Source: Ochrobactrum sp. BTU1
GTDB taxonomy: Bacteria > Pseudomonadota > Alphaproteobacteria > Rhizobiales > Rhizobiaceae
Assembly: GCA_018798825.1 (NCBI GenBank)
Contig: CP076354.1
Location: forward strand, 2,307,343 to 2,371,342
Reading direction: 5' to 3'
Length of the DNA stretch: 64,000 nt
The translations under genes were made by a program, and so were the position numbers. The notes under the pieces are model-generated. The model saw only the letters and a program-made list of their open reading frames with translations, did no database searches and had not been told where the DNA came from. This document shows, one piece after another, positions 56,313 through 64,000 of this stretch (the stretch's first letter is position 1; every line of letters begins with the position of its first letter).

Positions 56313-56668
56313 TTCTGACCTCTCGCCGTCCTGTCACTTCACGGCAGTTCCAACGAATGGGGAGTTTCCGTCTGCAACTGCAAAAATAAAATTGTGCGGT
56401 TTTTCCGCCTCTGCTTCTCAAACAAGTCAGGCAAAAGCTTGTCTTCTCACAGGTTTCCGGAGAGGCGTCGGAGACGCAAGGGCAGCTTTCGCGATTCTGT
56501 TTTTCTTTGTCTTTGCTGCGCCGCCTTGCTAGAGATGAGCAGCCGAAGCAATATCTCATATTGCACCTTCTTGGTTAAGGAGGTCTCAACATGAGAATCG
56601 GCGAGCCAGGTTTCCTGTGAAATTTATGGACCTGCACAGGTGGCACTGCTCAAGAAAAAGGGGTGGAG
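56313..56668. other. Intergenic region before the 2-hydroxyacid dehydrogenase
   Basis: About 355 bp between divergent genes. It holds a nine-codon open frame (56591-56620) with an unusually good ribosome site and a palindrome ACCTG-CA-CAGGT (56630-56641). No larger gene seen. Confidence 0.5.
56591..56620 (+). CDS. Possible leader peptide MRIGEPGFL
   Basis: ATG AGA ... CTG TGA, nine codons, preceded by AAGGAGG seven bases upstream, the best Shine-Dalgarno sequence seen in this window. It ends about 50 bp before the dehydrogenase gene. It could be a regulatory upstream frame or a chance match; no family known to me. Confidence 0.3.
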   Translation: MRIGEPGFL

Positions 56669-57673
56669 ATGTCGAACAAGAAAAAGCCGCTGGTCGTACT
56701 TACCCGGAAACTTCCGGACCCGGTGGAAACCCGAATGCGGGAACTGTTCGACGCACGTCTGAATATTGACGACCATCGCATGTCGCAGCCGGAAATTATT
56801 GCTGCGATGAAAGAAGCCGATGTTCTGGTGCCTTGCATAACCGATGTGATCGATGCAGCAGCCATTGAGCAGGCCGGACCCAATCTCAAACTGATCGCCA
56901 ATTTCGGCAATGGTGTTGACAATATCGATGTAGCTGCCGCTGCAAAGCGCGGCATCACTGTCACCAACACGCCCAATGTGCTGACCGAAGACACCGCCGA
57001 CATGACGCTGGCACTGCTTTTGATGGTGCCACGCCGTCTGGTTGAAGGCGCAAATGTCCTTAATGAGCGTGACGGCGAATGGCCGGGCTGGTCGCCGACT
57101 TGGATGCTTGGGCGCCGTATCTGGGGCAAGCGTCTGGGTATTGTCGGTATGGGCCGCATCGGCACAGCCGTTGCCCGCCGCGCCAAGGCTTTCGGTCTGT
57201 CGATCCATTATCACAATCGCAAACGCGTCAGCGCACAGGTTGAGGAAGAGCTGGAAGCGACCTACTGGGACAGCCTCGATCAGATGCTGGCTCGCATGGA
57301 TATTATCTCGGTCAATTGCCCGTCGACGCCTGCAACCTTTCACCTGCTTTCGGCCCGCCGCATTGCTTTGATGCAGCCGACCGCGTATCTCGTGAACACG
57401 GCGCGCGGTCAGATCATTGATGAAAATGCGCTGGTCGAACTGATCGAGCAGGGCAAGATTGCCGGGGCCGGGCTTGATGTGTTTGAACATGAGCCAGCTG
57501 CCAATCCACGCCTTTTATCGCTTGCTGAAAAAGGCAAGGTCGTGCTTCTGCCGCATATGGGATCGGCAACGATTGAAGGCCGTGTAGATATGGGTGACAA
57601 GGTCATCATCAATATCAGGGCTTTTGTCGACGGACATCGCCCACCGGACCGTGTGTTGCCGAACCGAATCTAA
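56669..57673 (+). CDS. D-2-hydroxyacid dehydrogenase (glyoxylate/hydroxypyruvate reductase type)
   Basis: NAD(P)-dependent oxidoreductase of the D-2-hydroxyacid dehydrogenase family, 334 residues. NAD-binding GMGRIGTAVARRAKAFGLSIHYHNR near residue 160; catalytic Arg in NTARGQIIDENALVELIEQG near 240, Glu in GLDVFEHEP near 270 and His in LLPHMGSATIEGR near 290. The pattern fits glyoxylate/hydroxypyruvate reductases (GyaR/GhrB group). ATG 56669 with AAGGGGTGGAG upstream; GTG 56663 possible. Confidence 0.92.
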   Translation: MSNKKKPLVVLTRKLPDPVETRMRELFDARLNIDDHRMSQPEIIAAMKEADVLVPCITDVIDAAAIEQAGPNLKLIANFGNGVDNIDVAAAAKRGITVTNTPNVLTEDTADMTLALLLMVPRRLVEGANVLNERDGEWPGWSPTWMLGRRIWGKRLGIVGMGRIGTAVARRAKAFGLSIHYHNRKRVSAQVEEELEATYWDSLDQMLARMDIISVNCPSTPATFHLLSARRIALMQPTAYLVNTARGQIIDENALVELIEQGKIAGAGLDVFEHEPAANPRLLSLAEKGKVVLLPHMGSATIEGRVDMGDKVIINIRAFVDGHRPPDRVLPNRI

Positions 57674-58540
57674 TTATTTGCTGGCAGTTAGCGGTGCGTC
57701 CAGCCTATTGCCCGCAATGAACTTCAGAACCGTTTTCGCATAAAGGCGTGGGTTTTCGGCCGGAACGCCATGACCGGAATCGGGCAATATGACCAGCTGC
57801 GCTCCAGGTATATGATCTGCAATAAACTCAGTATGTTCGCGGGTAATTGCGGTGTCCCGGTCGCCGATAACGATTGCTGTCCGAACATCGATTTTTGAAA
57901 GATCTTCTGCGGTGTAATTCGGCTCATTCGCCCAAAGCGCATGAATTTCCTTATCGATGCTGCTGTAGTGGCGGAGTTCGGGAATTGGCTTTCCTTCGGC
58001 GCGCGCCAGCGCATAGCCGGTTGAACCTTCCGGTGTGACGTTTGCAGCCTGTGCGAACAGGCTTTTCAGTCGCTCAGGATAGCGGATGGCAATATCGATG
58101 CCGATAATGCCGCCATCGCTCCAGCCAACAAGATCGACCTTGTTAACGTGCAGATAGTCGAGCAGGGCAACATAATCATCTGCCATCAACTCATAGGTGA
58201 GTGGCTCGGTCGTTCGTGTCGAGCGGCCCTGACCACGACTGTCTGCGACAATCACCATATGATCACGCGCCAGAATAGGCAGCTGCGCATCCCAGACATG
58301 CTGGTCAGAAAGCCCACCATGGATCAGCAGTATTGGCGGTCCCTTGCCCACAACACGGTAGTACATTTCGATGCCGTTAACGCTGGCAAAGCTGGCTGGT
58401 GAGGCTGTGATGGTCATACGTGCTGCCCTTTCAAGAGAAACGGCGGACGGGAAGAAGACAACAAACCCAATGAGCAGCGCTGAGATTCCGAGTGTAGTCA
58501 TCCAGAGTGCTGATCGTGGGAGTGATGTTCTTCCCTTCAT
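57674..58540 (-). CDS. Alpha/beta-fold hydrolase, membrane-anchored or exported
   Basis: A 288-residue hydrolase with an N-terminal hydrophobic segment (LWMTTLGISALLIGFVVFFP, about 12-32) that acts as signal or anchor. Oxyanion HGG in PPILLIHGGLSDQHVW, nucleophile Ser in VDLVGWSDGGIIGIDIA near residue 140, acid Asp in TAIVIGDRDTAI near 225 and His in ILPDSGHGVPAENP near 255: complete triad. Substrate unknown. Tail to tail with the hydroxyacid dehydrogenase, with the stops adjacent. Confidence 0.88.
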   Translation of the reverse strand: MKGRTSLPRSALWMTTLGISALLIGFVVFFPSAVSLERAARMTITASPASFASVNGIEMYYRVVGKGPPILLIHGGLSDQHVWDAQLPILARDHMVIVADSRGQGRSTRTTEPLTYELMADDYVALLDYLHVNKVDLVGWSDGGIIGIDIAIRYPERLKSLFAQAANVTPEGSTGYALARAEGKPIPELRHYSSIDKEIHALWANEPNYTAEDLSKIDVRTAIVIGDRDTAITREHTEFIADHIPGAQLVILPDSGHGVPAENPRLYAKTVLKFIAGNRLDAPLTASK

Positions 58541-58556
58541 GATAGATACCCTGTCC

Positions 58557-59417
58557 TCAGGGCCTTCTGATCAGAGTCGGCAGGTCATAGAGATAAGCGA
58601 TGCGCTTGATTGCATCCTTGAGAGGCTCGAGCGTTACGGTCATCGTATGGCCGCTGGCATGGATCAGCATGTCAGGTGAGGCACAAATTGCGACATGACC
58701 CTTCCAGAAGACCAGATCGCCGCGCTTGAGATTAGAATAGTCTGTGTCGGGTTCGACGATTTCACCGAGCGTGTTTTCCTGCATGTCCGAATCGCGCAGG
58801 ACCTTGCGACCTGCGACCCACATCGAAAGCTGGACAAGACCGGAGCAATCGATCCCGAAGCCTGAAGTCCCACCCCAGAGATAAGGCGTATGCAGGAGTG
58901 TTTCGGCTACCGAAACGAAATCGTGGGCATGGTCGCTCAAAGGCGCGAAATGCTTGGCAATTAACGCTTCACCGCTCTCAAGCAGTGCATATTCGGTGCC
59001 ACGTTTTTCAGAGGTGCCGACGATTCGCACGCGCGAACCGAGTGACAATGCTTTTGTATGCGGGAATCGAAGATCATTACCGGGATAGACGAACGTGCGC
59101 GGAACGATGACCATATGCGTCGCATCATCAACCGGCTTCTCCAGTGATGCTGCGGAGACATATCCGGTATAGCCGTCGCGTTCAGCCTGAACCCAGCACC
59201 AACCGTCCTGCTCTTCAAAAACGCGTACTGTGTCGCCAAAGATGATCTGCGTCTGTGGTCCGCTATCGGGGCGTGGTTCTGCGCGCAGGTCGACAACCGA
59301 ATCGGAAACATGCATCAGCGTGCCAGCCGTAAAGCGACCTGCTGCCACCTGACCACTCAGCCGTTCATCGGCGAGATCGGGACGGTAGGCGTTCAAACGG
59401 CGATCGAGTATGCTCAC
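58557..59417 (-). CDS. NlpC/P60 (C40) peptidase with N-terminal SH3 domains
   Basis: Predicted cell-wall gamma-glutamyl peptidase, 286 residues. SH3-like regions about 25-150 (DSVVDLRAEPRPDSGPQTQIIFGD, then a second NLPC_P60-associated SH3). Catalytic domain near 165-280: TPYLWGGTSGFGIDCSGLVQLSMWVAG (Cys), LKRGDLVFWKGHVAICASPDMLIHASGHTMTV (His), matching the C40 layout. No signal peptide is evident, so it may act in the cytoplasm on recycled peptides or be exported otherwise. Its start overlaps the MarR gene stop by 4 bp. Confidence 0.9.
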   Translation of the reverse strand: MSILDRRLNAYRPDLADERLSGQVAAGRFTAGTLMHVSDSVVDLRAEPRPDSGPQTQIIFGDTVRVFEEQDGWCWVQAERDGYTGYVSAASLEKPVDDATHMVIVPRTFVYPGNDLRFPHTKALSLGSRVRIVGTSEKRGTEYALLESGEALIAKHFAPLSDHAHDFVSVAETLLHTPYLWGGTSGFGIDCSGLVQLSMWVAGRKVLRDSDMQENTLGEIVEPDTDYSNLKRGDLVFWKGHVAICASPDMLIHASGHTMTVTLEPLKDAIKRIAYLYDLPTLIRRP

Positions 59418-59764
59418 AACGGTAACTCCCTGGCTCTGGCAATCACAAGATCGCCTAGTCTTTCGACATAAAGTGCGCCAGTGACTGTTCTCTTTACTAG
59501 CACATTTCTACGATCTTTTTCATCACGATGCCGGGATACGAGATCGAGCGTTCCCATCGTGTCGAGCGCACGCGTTATCACCGGCTTGGTGACATTCAGC
59601 TTGGCTGCCAGCCCTCGCACGGTATGCGGGGGTGTTTCCAGATAAATTGTCAGAAGGATAGCCGCTTGCCGCGTGGTCAGGTCAGGCATTTCATCCTGCA
59701 CCTGTGCCAGTGAAAGCGTTCTCAGCAATGTCAGTGCCTGCAAAGGCTTCAGTTCAACGGGCAT
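59414..59764 (-). CDS. MarR-family transcriptional regulator
   Basis: A 116-residue MarR-type winged helix regulator: LTLLRTLSLAQVQDEMPDLTTRQAAILLTIYLETPPHTVRGLAAKLNVTKPVITRALDTMGTLDLVSRHRDEKDRRNVLVKRT, with the DxRxxxV wing. Ligand and target unknown. Translationally coupled to the NlpC/P60 gene (ATGA overlap), suggesting it regulates that operon or that both respond to envelope stress. Confidence 0.88.
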   Translation of the reverse strand: MPVELKPLQALTLLRTLSLAQVQDEMPDLTTRQAAILLTIYLETPPHTVRGLAAKLNVTKPVITRALDTMGTLDLVSRHRDEKDRRNVLVKRTVTGALYVERLGDLVIARARELPL

Positions 59765-59838
59765 ATCCTACCGAATTTAAGGTGATTGTTTCGGACCCGT
59801 ATCATTCAACGACGTTTTCTTTTTGCAGGCAAGTTATT

Positions 59839-61221
59839 TCATTTTGCGGGATATTTATGCTTGAGAAGCGCATAGAGCGCGCGGATGGCCTGCGCTTCAC
59901 CACCGACAGGCGAGGCAGGCTTTTCGACCGGCACCCAACCATAAATATCGAAATGTGCCCAGTTCTTCGCCTTCTCGACAAAGCGGCTCAGAAACAGTGC
60001 AGCGGTCACAGATCCAGCAAAGCCGTCAGTCGTAACATTGTTGATGTCCGCCACGCGCGATGAAAGTTTTTGCGCGTAGGGCGCCCACAGCGGCATACGC
60101 CAGAGCGGATCAGCCGTCTCGTCAGCCTTTTCTGCAATGGCTGCTGCAAGCGCATCGTCATGCGTATAGAAAGGCGGCAGATCAGGACCAAGCGCCACAC
60201 GGGCAGCACCGGTCAGTGTTGCCATATCGATGATGAGATCCGGCTCTTCTTGGTCGGCCAGCGTCAGCGCATCGGCCAGAACGAGACGGCCTTCCGCATC
60301 GGTATTGCCAATTTCGACGCTCAAGCCCTTGCGGCTTTGCAGAATGTCGCTTGGGCGGAATGCATTACCCGCGATCGAGTTTTCAACTGCCGGGATAAGC
60401 ACGCGCAGTCGAACCGGGAGTTTTGCATTCATGATGATCGACGCAAGGCCCAGCACATTGGCAGCGCCGCCCATATCCTTCTTCATGAGCAACATGCCGC
60501 TCGCTGGCTTGATATCGAGACCGCCAGTGTCGAAACATACCCCCTTGCCGACGAGGGTGATCTTCGGATCACTATCCTTGCCCCAAGTGAGATCAATGAG
60601 GCGCGGCGCAATGCTGCCTGCGCGACCAACCGCATGGATCATCGGGAAGTTTTGTTTCAGCAGCGCATCGCCTTCAATCGTGCTGACCTTTGCGCCATTC
60701 CTGGAAGCAAGATCGCGCGCAGCCTGTTCCAGCGCATCTGGTCCCATGTCATTGGTCGGCGTGTTGATAAGATCGCGTGCAAGCGTTACGGCATCGGCAA
60801 TATGCTGTGTTTCAGCGGCGTTGACGCCTGCCGGCACCGCCAGACGGATAGTTTTGTCGCTGCCCTTGCGATAGCGCGTGAAGCTATAGCCGCCCATCAA
60901 GAAGGCGAGAGTTACCAGTTCTGCGTGGTCTGGCTTATTTTCGATATGCCAGTCGCCTTCGGGGAGGCCGCGCGCCAATTTTCCGGCGAGCAATTGCGAT
61001 TGACCGCCCTGGTCGTCATCACCTGTGCCAAACAAAGCACCGGCAATCGTGCCGTCTTTGCCGGGAAGTACCAGAATACGACCGGATTCCCCGTTAAAAT
61101 CATTGGCCTTGGCCCAAGCCTGAACATCGGATGTCAGCGCTGTCTGCTCGATCTTATTCTTTCCGATGAACCAGATTGGGCGGCTGTCTGCTGATTTTGC
61201 GGCTACGATCTCAACGGTCAT
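59839..61221 (-). CDS. Leucyl aminopeptidase family protein (M17)
   Basis: Cytosolic zinc/manganese aminopeptidase of family M17, 460 residues. Metal and catalytic residues lie in VGKGVCFDTGGLDIKPASGMLLMKKDMGGAANVLG near residue 235 (Lys, Asp) and in NTDAEGRLVLADALTLADQEEPDLI near 310, the M17 signature. N-terminal macro-like domain about 1-160. Shorter and more diverged than PepA, closer to PepB-like alphaproteobacterial members. Confidence 0.93.
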   Translation of the reverse strand: MTVEIVAAKSADSRPIWFIGKNKIEQTALTSDVQAWAKANDFNGESGRILVLPGKDGTIAGALFGTGDDDQGGQSQLLAGKLARGLPEGDWHIENKPDHAELVTLAFLMGGYSFTRYRKGSDKTIRLAVPAGVNAAETQHIADAVTLARDLINTPTNDMGPDALEQAARDLASRNGAKVSTIEGDALLKQNFPMIHAVGRAGSIAPRLIDLTWGKDSDPKITLVGKGVCFDTGGLDIKPASGMLLMKKDMGGAANVLGLASIIMNAKLPVRLRVLIPAVENSIAGNAFRPSDILQSRKGLSVEIGNTDAEGRLVLADALTLADQEEPDLIIDMATLTGAARVALGPDLPPFYTHDDALAAAIAEKADETADPLWRMPLWAPYAQKLSSRVADINNVTTDGFAGSVTAALFLSRFVEKAKNWAHFDIYGWVPVEKPASPVGGEAQAIRALYALLKHKYPAK

Positions 61222-61264
61222 GACATTCCTCGGCGATTAGAATTTCTGGCTCAATCAATAAACA

Positions 61265-61296
61265 AATAGCCACCCTGCGTGAACAGGGCGGCTATT
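61265..61296 (-). terminator. Terminator of the Flp pilin gene
   Basis: AATAGCCACCCTG and CAGGGCGGCTATT form a 13-bp stem with one mismatch; on the minus strand it is followed by TGTTTATTG. Confidence 0.75.
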
Positions 61297-61320
61297 CAAT
61301 TCTGCATGAAGAGAGACAAC

Positions 61321-61500
61321 TTAGTTTCGTTCAGTCATCTGGATCTGTGCGGCCTTGTAATCAAAAGCGGAAGCAGGCTTTCCAGCGAAAAGCGCCATGC
61401 CACTAATGACGGCGATAACAGCAAGCGCACCGATGAGTGTGCATTCGATCATCGCTGCACCCGATCTGTTTTTAAAAAAGCGCGTCATCAAAGCCGGCAT
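61321..61500 (-). CDS. Flp-type IVb pilin-like small protein
   Basis: A 59-residue protein: MPALMTRFFKNRSGAAMIEC then TLIGALAVIAVISGMALFAG. This is the Flp/Fap pilin plan: short basic leader, SGAAMIE with the processing Gly and the +5-like Glu, then one hydrophobic helix. A minus-strand AGGGTAAG site stands 8 bp before the ATG at 61500, while the internal ATG at 61488 has none. Flp pilins are secreted by Tad systems; no tad genes are nearby. Followed by its own terminator. Confidence 0.8.
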   Translation of the reverse strand: MPALMTRFFKNRSGAAMIECTLIGALAVIAVISGMALFAGKPASAFDYKAAQIQMTERN

Positions 61501-61702
61501 GTTACTTACCCTGAGCTGAAGTCTCGTTGGGGTTCTTTTTAGTGCCTGGCAATTGTGATGAGTTTAAGAAACAAGGAAAATAAAACGTTAATATAGGTCG
61601 GGTCCTACTTCGATCTGGTTTGGGTTAACGGATGGCAAATGCAGCCGAGCGGCATTATATGGTCGTGACAGCTTGTTTCTTTTCCCGCCTGAAAGATGAA
61701 AA

Positions 61703-62584
61703 ATGCCCGAATTACCTGAGGTCGAAACGGTTCGCCGCGGTTTGCAGCCTTTCATGGAAGGCGCGAAAATCGAACGGATCGAGCAGAACAGGCCTGATCT
61801 CCGTTTCCCTTTTCCCGATCACTTTGTTGAGCGTCTGTCCGGACGCAACATCGACGCGCTCGGGCGGCGCGCAAAATATCTCACGATGCATCTCGACGAT
61901 GGGCTTTCGATCATCAGCCATCTTGGCATGTCCGGTTCGTTTCGGATTGAAGCGGATGATGCGGAAGGAATGCCGGGCGGCTTTCATCACGAGCGATCCA
62001 AAATCGCAAAACATGACCATGTCGTTTTCCATCTCTTGAGGGGAAATGGGTCAACCGCACGCGTCATCTATAACGACCCGCGCCGGTTTGGATTCATGCT
62101 CTTTGCGGAGAAGGGCACATTGGATGAACATCCCTTTCTGAAAGGTCTGGGCGTAGAGCCTACAGGCAATCGCCTTTCAGGTGAATTACTTGGAACGCTC
62201 TTTGAAGGCCGCAAGACGCCGTTGAAAGCGGCTTTGCTTGATCAGCGCCTCATCGCAGGGCTTGGCAATATATATGTCTGCGAGGCGCTGTGGCGCTCGC
62301 GTCTTTCCCCGATGCGTGCCGCAGGTTCAATTGTCCAGGATGCGAAACTTCTTGACCGGCTGGCTGAAGATATCCGCACTGTGATTGCCGAGGCGATTGC
62401 AGCTGGCGGCTCCAGTCTGAAGGACTACATTCAGGCTGATGGTGCGCTTGGTTACTTCCAGCATTCATTCTCCGTTTATGGGCGCGAGGCAGAGCCGTGC
62501 CGTACGCCGGGCTGTACCGGAGTTGTGGAACGCGCCGTGCAGGCAGGCCGTTCGACCTTTTTCTGCGCTTCCTGCCAAAGTTGA
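61703..62584 (+). CDS. mutM: Formamidopyrimidine-DNA glycosylase
   Basis: Base-excision enzyme removing 8-oxoguanine and fragmented purines; 293 residues. Starts [16 protein letters not shown] with catalytic Pro2 and Glu3; Lys in the LGRRAKYL strand near residue 56; helix-two-turn-helix [28 protein letters not shown]-terminal zinc finger [11 protein letters not shown]...[10 protein letters not shown] (four Cys). Complete. Confidence 0.98.
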   Translation: MPELPEVETVRRGLQPFMEGAKIERIEQNRPDLRFPFPDHFVERLSGRNIDALGRRAKYLTMHLDDGLSIISHLGMSGSFRIEADDAEGMPGGFHHERSKIAKHDHVVFHLLRGNGSTARVIYNDPRRFGFMLFAEKGTLDEHPFLKGLGVEPTGNRLSGELLGTLFEGRKTPLKAALLDQRLIAGLGNIYVCEALWRSRLSPMRAAGSIVQDAKLLDRLAEDIRTVIAEAIAAGGSSLKDYIQADGALGYFQHSFSVYGREAEPCRTPGCTGVVERAVQAGRSTFFCASCQS

Positions 62585-62666
62585 TTCTGAGCTGACCTTG
62601 CCAAAGTGAGTCGGGCGGTCCAACTTGGCCGCCACTATGAACCGATCAAGGAGGAGAAGCTTTCTC

Positions 62667-63440
62667 ATGGCTTATGAAACGATCGTTGTGGAGACGCGCG
62701 GTGGCGTGGGACTCATCCGTCTCAACCGACCGCAGGCGCTCAATGCACTCAACAGCACAGTACTCAAGGAGCTGACGGAAGCACTGGCCGCCTTCGATAC
62801 CGATGGCAGAATCGGTGCGATCGTTCTTACCGGCTCGGAAAAGGCTTTTGCGGCAGGTGCCGACATCAAGGAAATGCAGCCGATCAACTTCGTCGATGCC
62901 TATTTGCAGGACATGTTTGCAGATTGGCGGAAAGTGGATCGTACCCGCAAGCCGATCATTGCTGCCGTGTCAGGTTATGCGTTGGGCGGCGGCTGTGAGC
63001 TTGCCATGATGTGCGATTTCATTATCGCAGCCACCAATGCCAAATTCGGCCAACCGGAAATTACACTGGGTGTAATGCCAGGCATGGGCGGCTCTCAGCG
63101 CCTCACGCGCTTTGTTGGCAAGTCGAAGGCGATGGATATGTGTTTGACCGGACGCATGATGGGTGCTGAAGAAGCCGAACGTTGCGGCCTCGTTTCGCGT
63201 CTTGTTGCACCGGAAGAGCTGATTGAAGAAGCTTTGAAAGCTGCCGAGCGTATTGCCTCTTTCTCGCAGCCATCCGTGCAAATGGTCAAAGAATCGGTCA
63301 ACCGTTCTTATGAGACTACACTTGATGAAGGCCTGCGTTTTGAGCGACGCCTGTTTCATTCGCTGTTTGCCACGGAAGATCAGAAAGAAGGCATGTCTGC
63401 GTTTATCGACAAGCGCACGCCATCGTTCAAGAATCGCTGA
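62667..63440 (+). CDS. Enoyl-CoA hydratase
   Basis: Crotonase-fold hydratase of fatty-acid beta-oxidation, 257 residues. Oxyanion and substrate positions in [15 protein letters not shown] near residue 60, [23 protein letters not shown] near 95 (first Glu region) and [22 protein letters not shown] near 135 (second Glu), as in mitochondrial-type enoyl-CoA hydratase. GGAGGAG about 9 bp before ATG 62667. Lies between mutM and rpsT. Confidence 0.94.
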   Translation: MAYETIVVETRGGVGLIRLNRPQALNALNSTVLKELTEALAAFDTDGRIGAIVLTGSEKAFAAGADIKEMQPINFVDAYLQDMFADWRKVDRTRKPIIAAVSGYALGGGCELAMMCDFIIAATNAKFGQPEITLGVMPGMGGSQRLTRFVGKSKAMDMCLTGRMMGAEEAERCGLVSRLVAPEELIEEALKAAERIASFSQPSVQMVKESVNRSYETTLDEGLRFERRLFHSLFATEDQKEGMSAFIDKRTPSFKNR

Positions 63441-63683
63441 TGTGAAGAGGGCGGGAAGGGCAATTGAGGCGTTATAGCTGCCTTGACTGCCTGAAATTCG
63501 GCAAGAAGGCCGCATATCCGGCCTTCTGACGCGCTTTGAGATCAGAATCCTCGTTGACGCGAAGGCAAAGCTGATCTATAAGCCCGCCACGGATCGGCGG
63601 CCCTAGGCATTATGGCTGCCCTAGAGGTTTTGTGCCCGACGGTTAAATCCAGTGGGCTGCTGACAGAAAAAAGAGAGGCATTT

Positions 63684-63950
63684 ATGGCCAATACTCCTTC
63701 GGCCAAGAAGGCAGTGCGCAAGATCGCTGCCCGCACCGAAATCAACAAGTCCCGTCGTTCGCGCGTTCGCACCTTCCTCCGCAAGGTTGAAGACGCTCTC
63801 CTGAGCGGCGACAAGGAAGCAGCATCGGTTGCATTCAAGGCTGCTGAGCCTGAACTGATGCGCGCTGCTTCAAAGGGTGTCGTTCACAAGAATACCGCTG
63901 CTCGTAAGGTTTCGCGCCTTGCTGCACGCGTTAAGGCTCTGAACGCCTAA
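63684..63950 (+). CDS. rpsT: 30S ribosomal protein S20
   Basis: 88-residue rRNA-binding protein: [71 protein letters not shown] 63684 with AGAGAGG upstream; the frame is open earlier but that part is leader. In Brucella and rhizobia the following gene is dnaA; the window stops 50 bp later with no further gene. Confidence 0.98.
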   Translation: MANTPSAKKAVRKIAARTEINKSRRSRVRTFLRKVEDALLSGDKEAASVAFKAAEPELMRAASKGVVHKNTAARKVSRLAARVKALNA

Positions 63951-64000
63951 TACTACCTATTTATAAAATTAGGTTTCGAAACCCGGCTCATTGTTAGCCG

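Noticed and set aside
63951..64000. Replication origin near the right edge
   Set aside because: dnaA is expected next in relatives, but no DnaA boxes are visible in the remaining 50 bp; nothing can be claimed from this window.

Overview
This window is core chromosome of an alphaproteobacterium in the order Hyphomicrobiales, most probably family Brucellaceae (Brucella/Ochrobactrum group). The assignment rests on recognisable protein families (PmtA, Irr, a PraR-like XRE regulator, a BTLCP-family transglutaminase-like protein, YbeY, large PstC/PstA), on the order dnaK-dnaJ-pmtA, pstSCAB-phoU-phoB, miaB-phoH-ybeY-corC-lnt-praR-metK-trmB-rimP-nusA-ylxR-infB-rbfA-truB-rpsO-pnp, fabI-fabB-fabA/irr and mutM-ech-rpsT, and on GCATC-CCGAAAAGTGCGAAGCGGTTTT-type intergenic repeats typical of this group. 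No database search was run, so genus level is inference. I see no rRNA, tRNA, CRISPR, insertion sequence, phage or integron signal, and no gene cluster that looks like an undescribed system. The most interesting signals are regulatory.

Layout. 1-2.5 kb: end of a LysR regulator, a nucleotidyltransferase-like protein and a Gfo/Idh/MocA oxidoreductase. 2.6-6.7 kb: dnaK with a textbook alphaproteobacterial heat-shock promoter, dnaJ, and the phosphatidylcholine-pathway methyltransferase pmtA. 6.7-12.3 kb: an FMN reductase, pyrF, a DUF1330 protein, an SMP-30 lactonase, gshB, and the ComM/YifB ATPase. 12.3-16.7 kb: a free-standing DnaB-like ATPase, a periplasmic transglutaminase-like protein with two CtrA boxes, an RlpA-like protein below a cluster of GANTC (CcrM) sites, a DUF454 membrane protein and an aminotransferase. 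16.8-23.4 kb: the phosphate regulon pstSCAB-phoU-phoB, led by a triple Pho-box repeat; phoR is not in the window. 24-27.4 kb: a SleB-type cell-wall hydrolase lipoprotein with a further CtrA box, a small lipoprotein, an M29 aminopeptidase and Dps.

27.7-35.6 kb holds a run of closely spaced housekeeping genes: tsaB-rimI-plsC, then miaB, phoH, ybeY, corC-like, lnt. 35.8-38.5 kb: a PraR-like regulator, metK with a strong leader hairpin, and trmB. 38.5-49.5 kb: the transcription/translation block rimP-nusA-ylxR-infB-rbfA-truB-rpsO-pnp. Its first gene is preceded by a sigma70-like promoter and, just downstream, an intrinsic terminator with a possible competing fold, i.e. a plausible attenuator. 49.5-54.1 kb: an RsmC-like methyltransferase, fabI-fabB-fabA on the minus strand, and divergent irr. 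54.2-61.5 kb: a lone MetQ-like binding protein, a GNAT acetyltransferase, an SH3 protein, a 2-hydroxyacid dehydrogenase, an alpha/beta hydrolase, a MarR-NlpC/P60 pair, an M17 aminopeptidase and a 59-residue orphan Flp pilin. 61.7-64 kb: mutM, an enoyl-CoA hydratase and rpsT; in relatives dnaA follows, just outside the window.

Two themes recur. One is cell-envelope and cell-wall remodelling (RlpA, BTLCP, SleB, NlpC/P60, Lnt, PlsC, PmtA, fab genes), part of it apparently under cell-cycle control by CtrA and CcrM. The other is the RNA and ribosome maturation machinery (TsaB, RimI, MiaB, YbeY, TrmB, RimP, NusA, YlxR, RbfA, TruB, PNPase).
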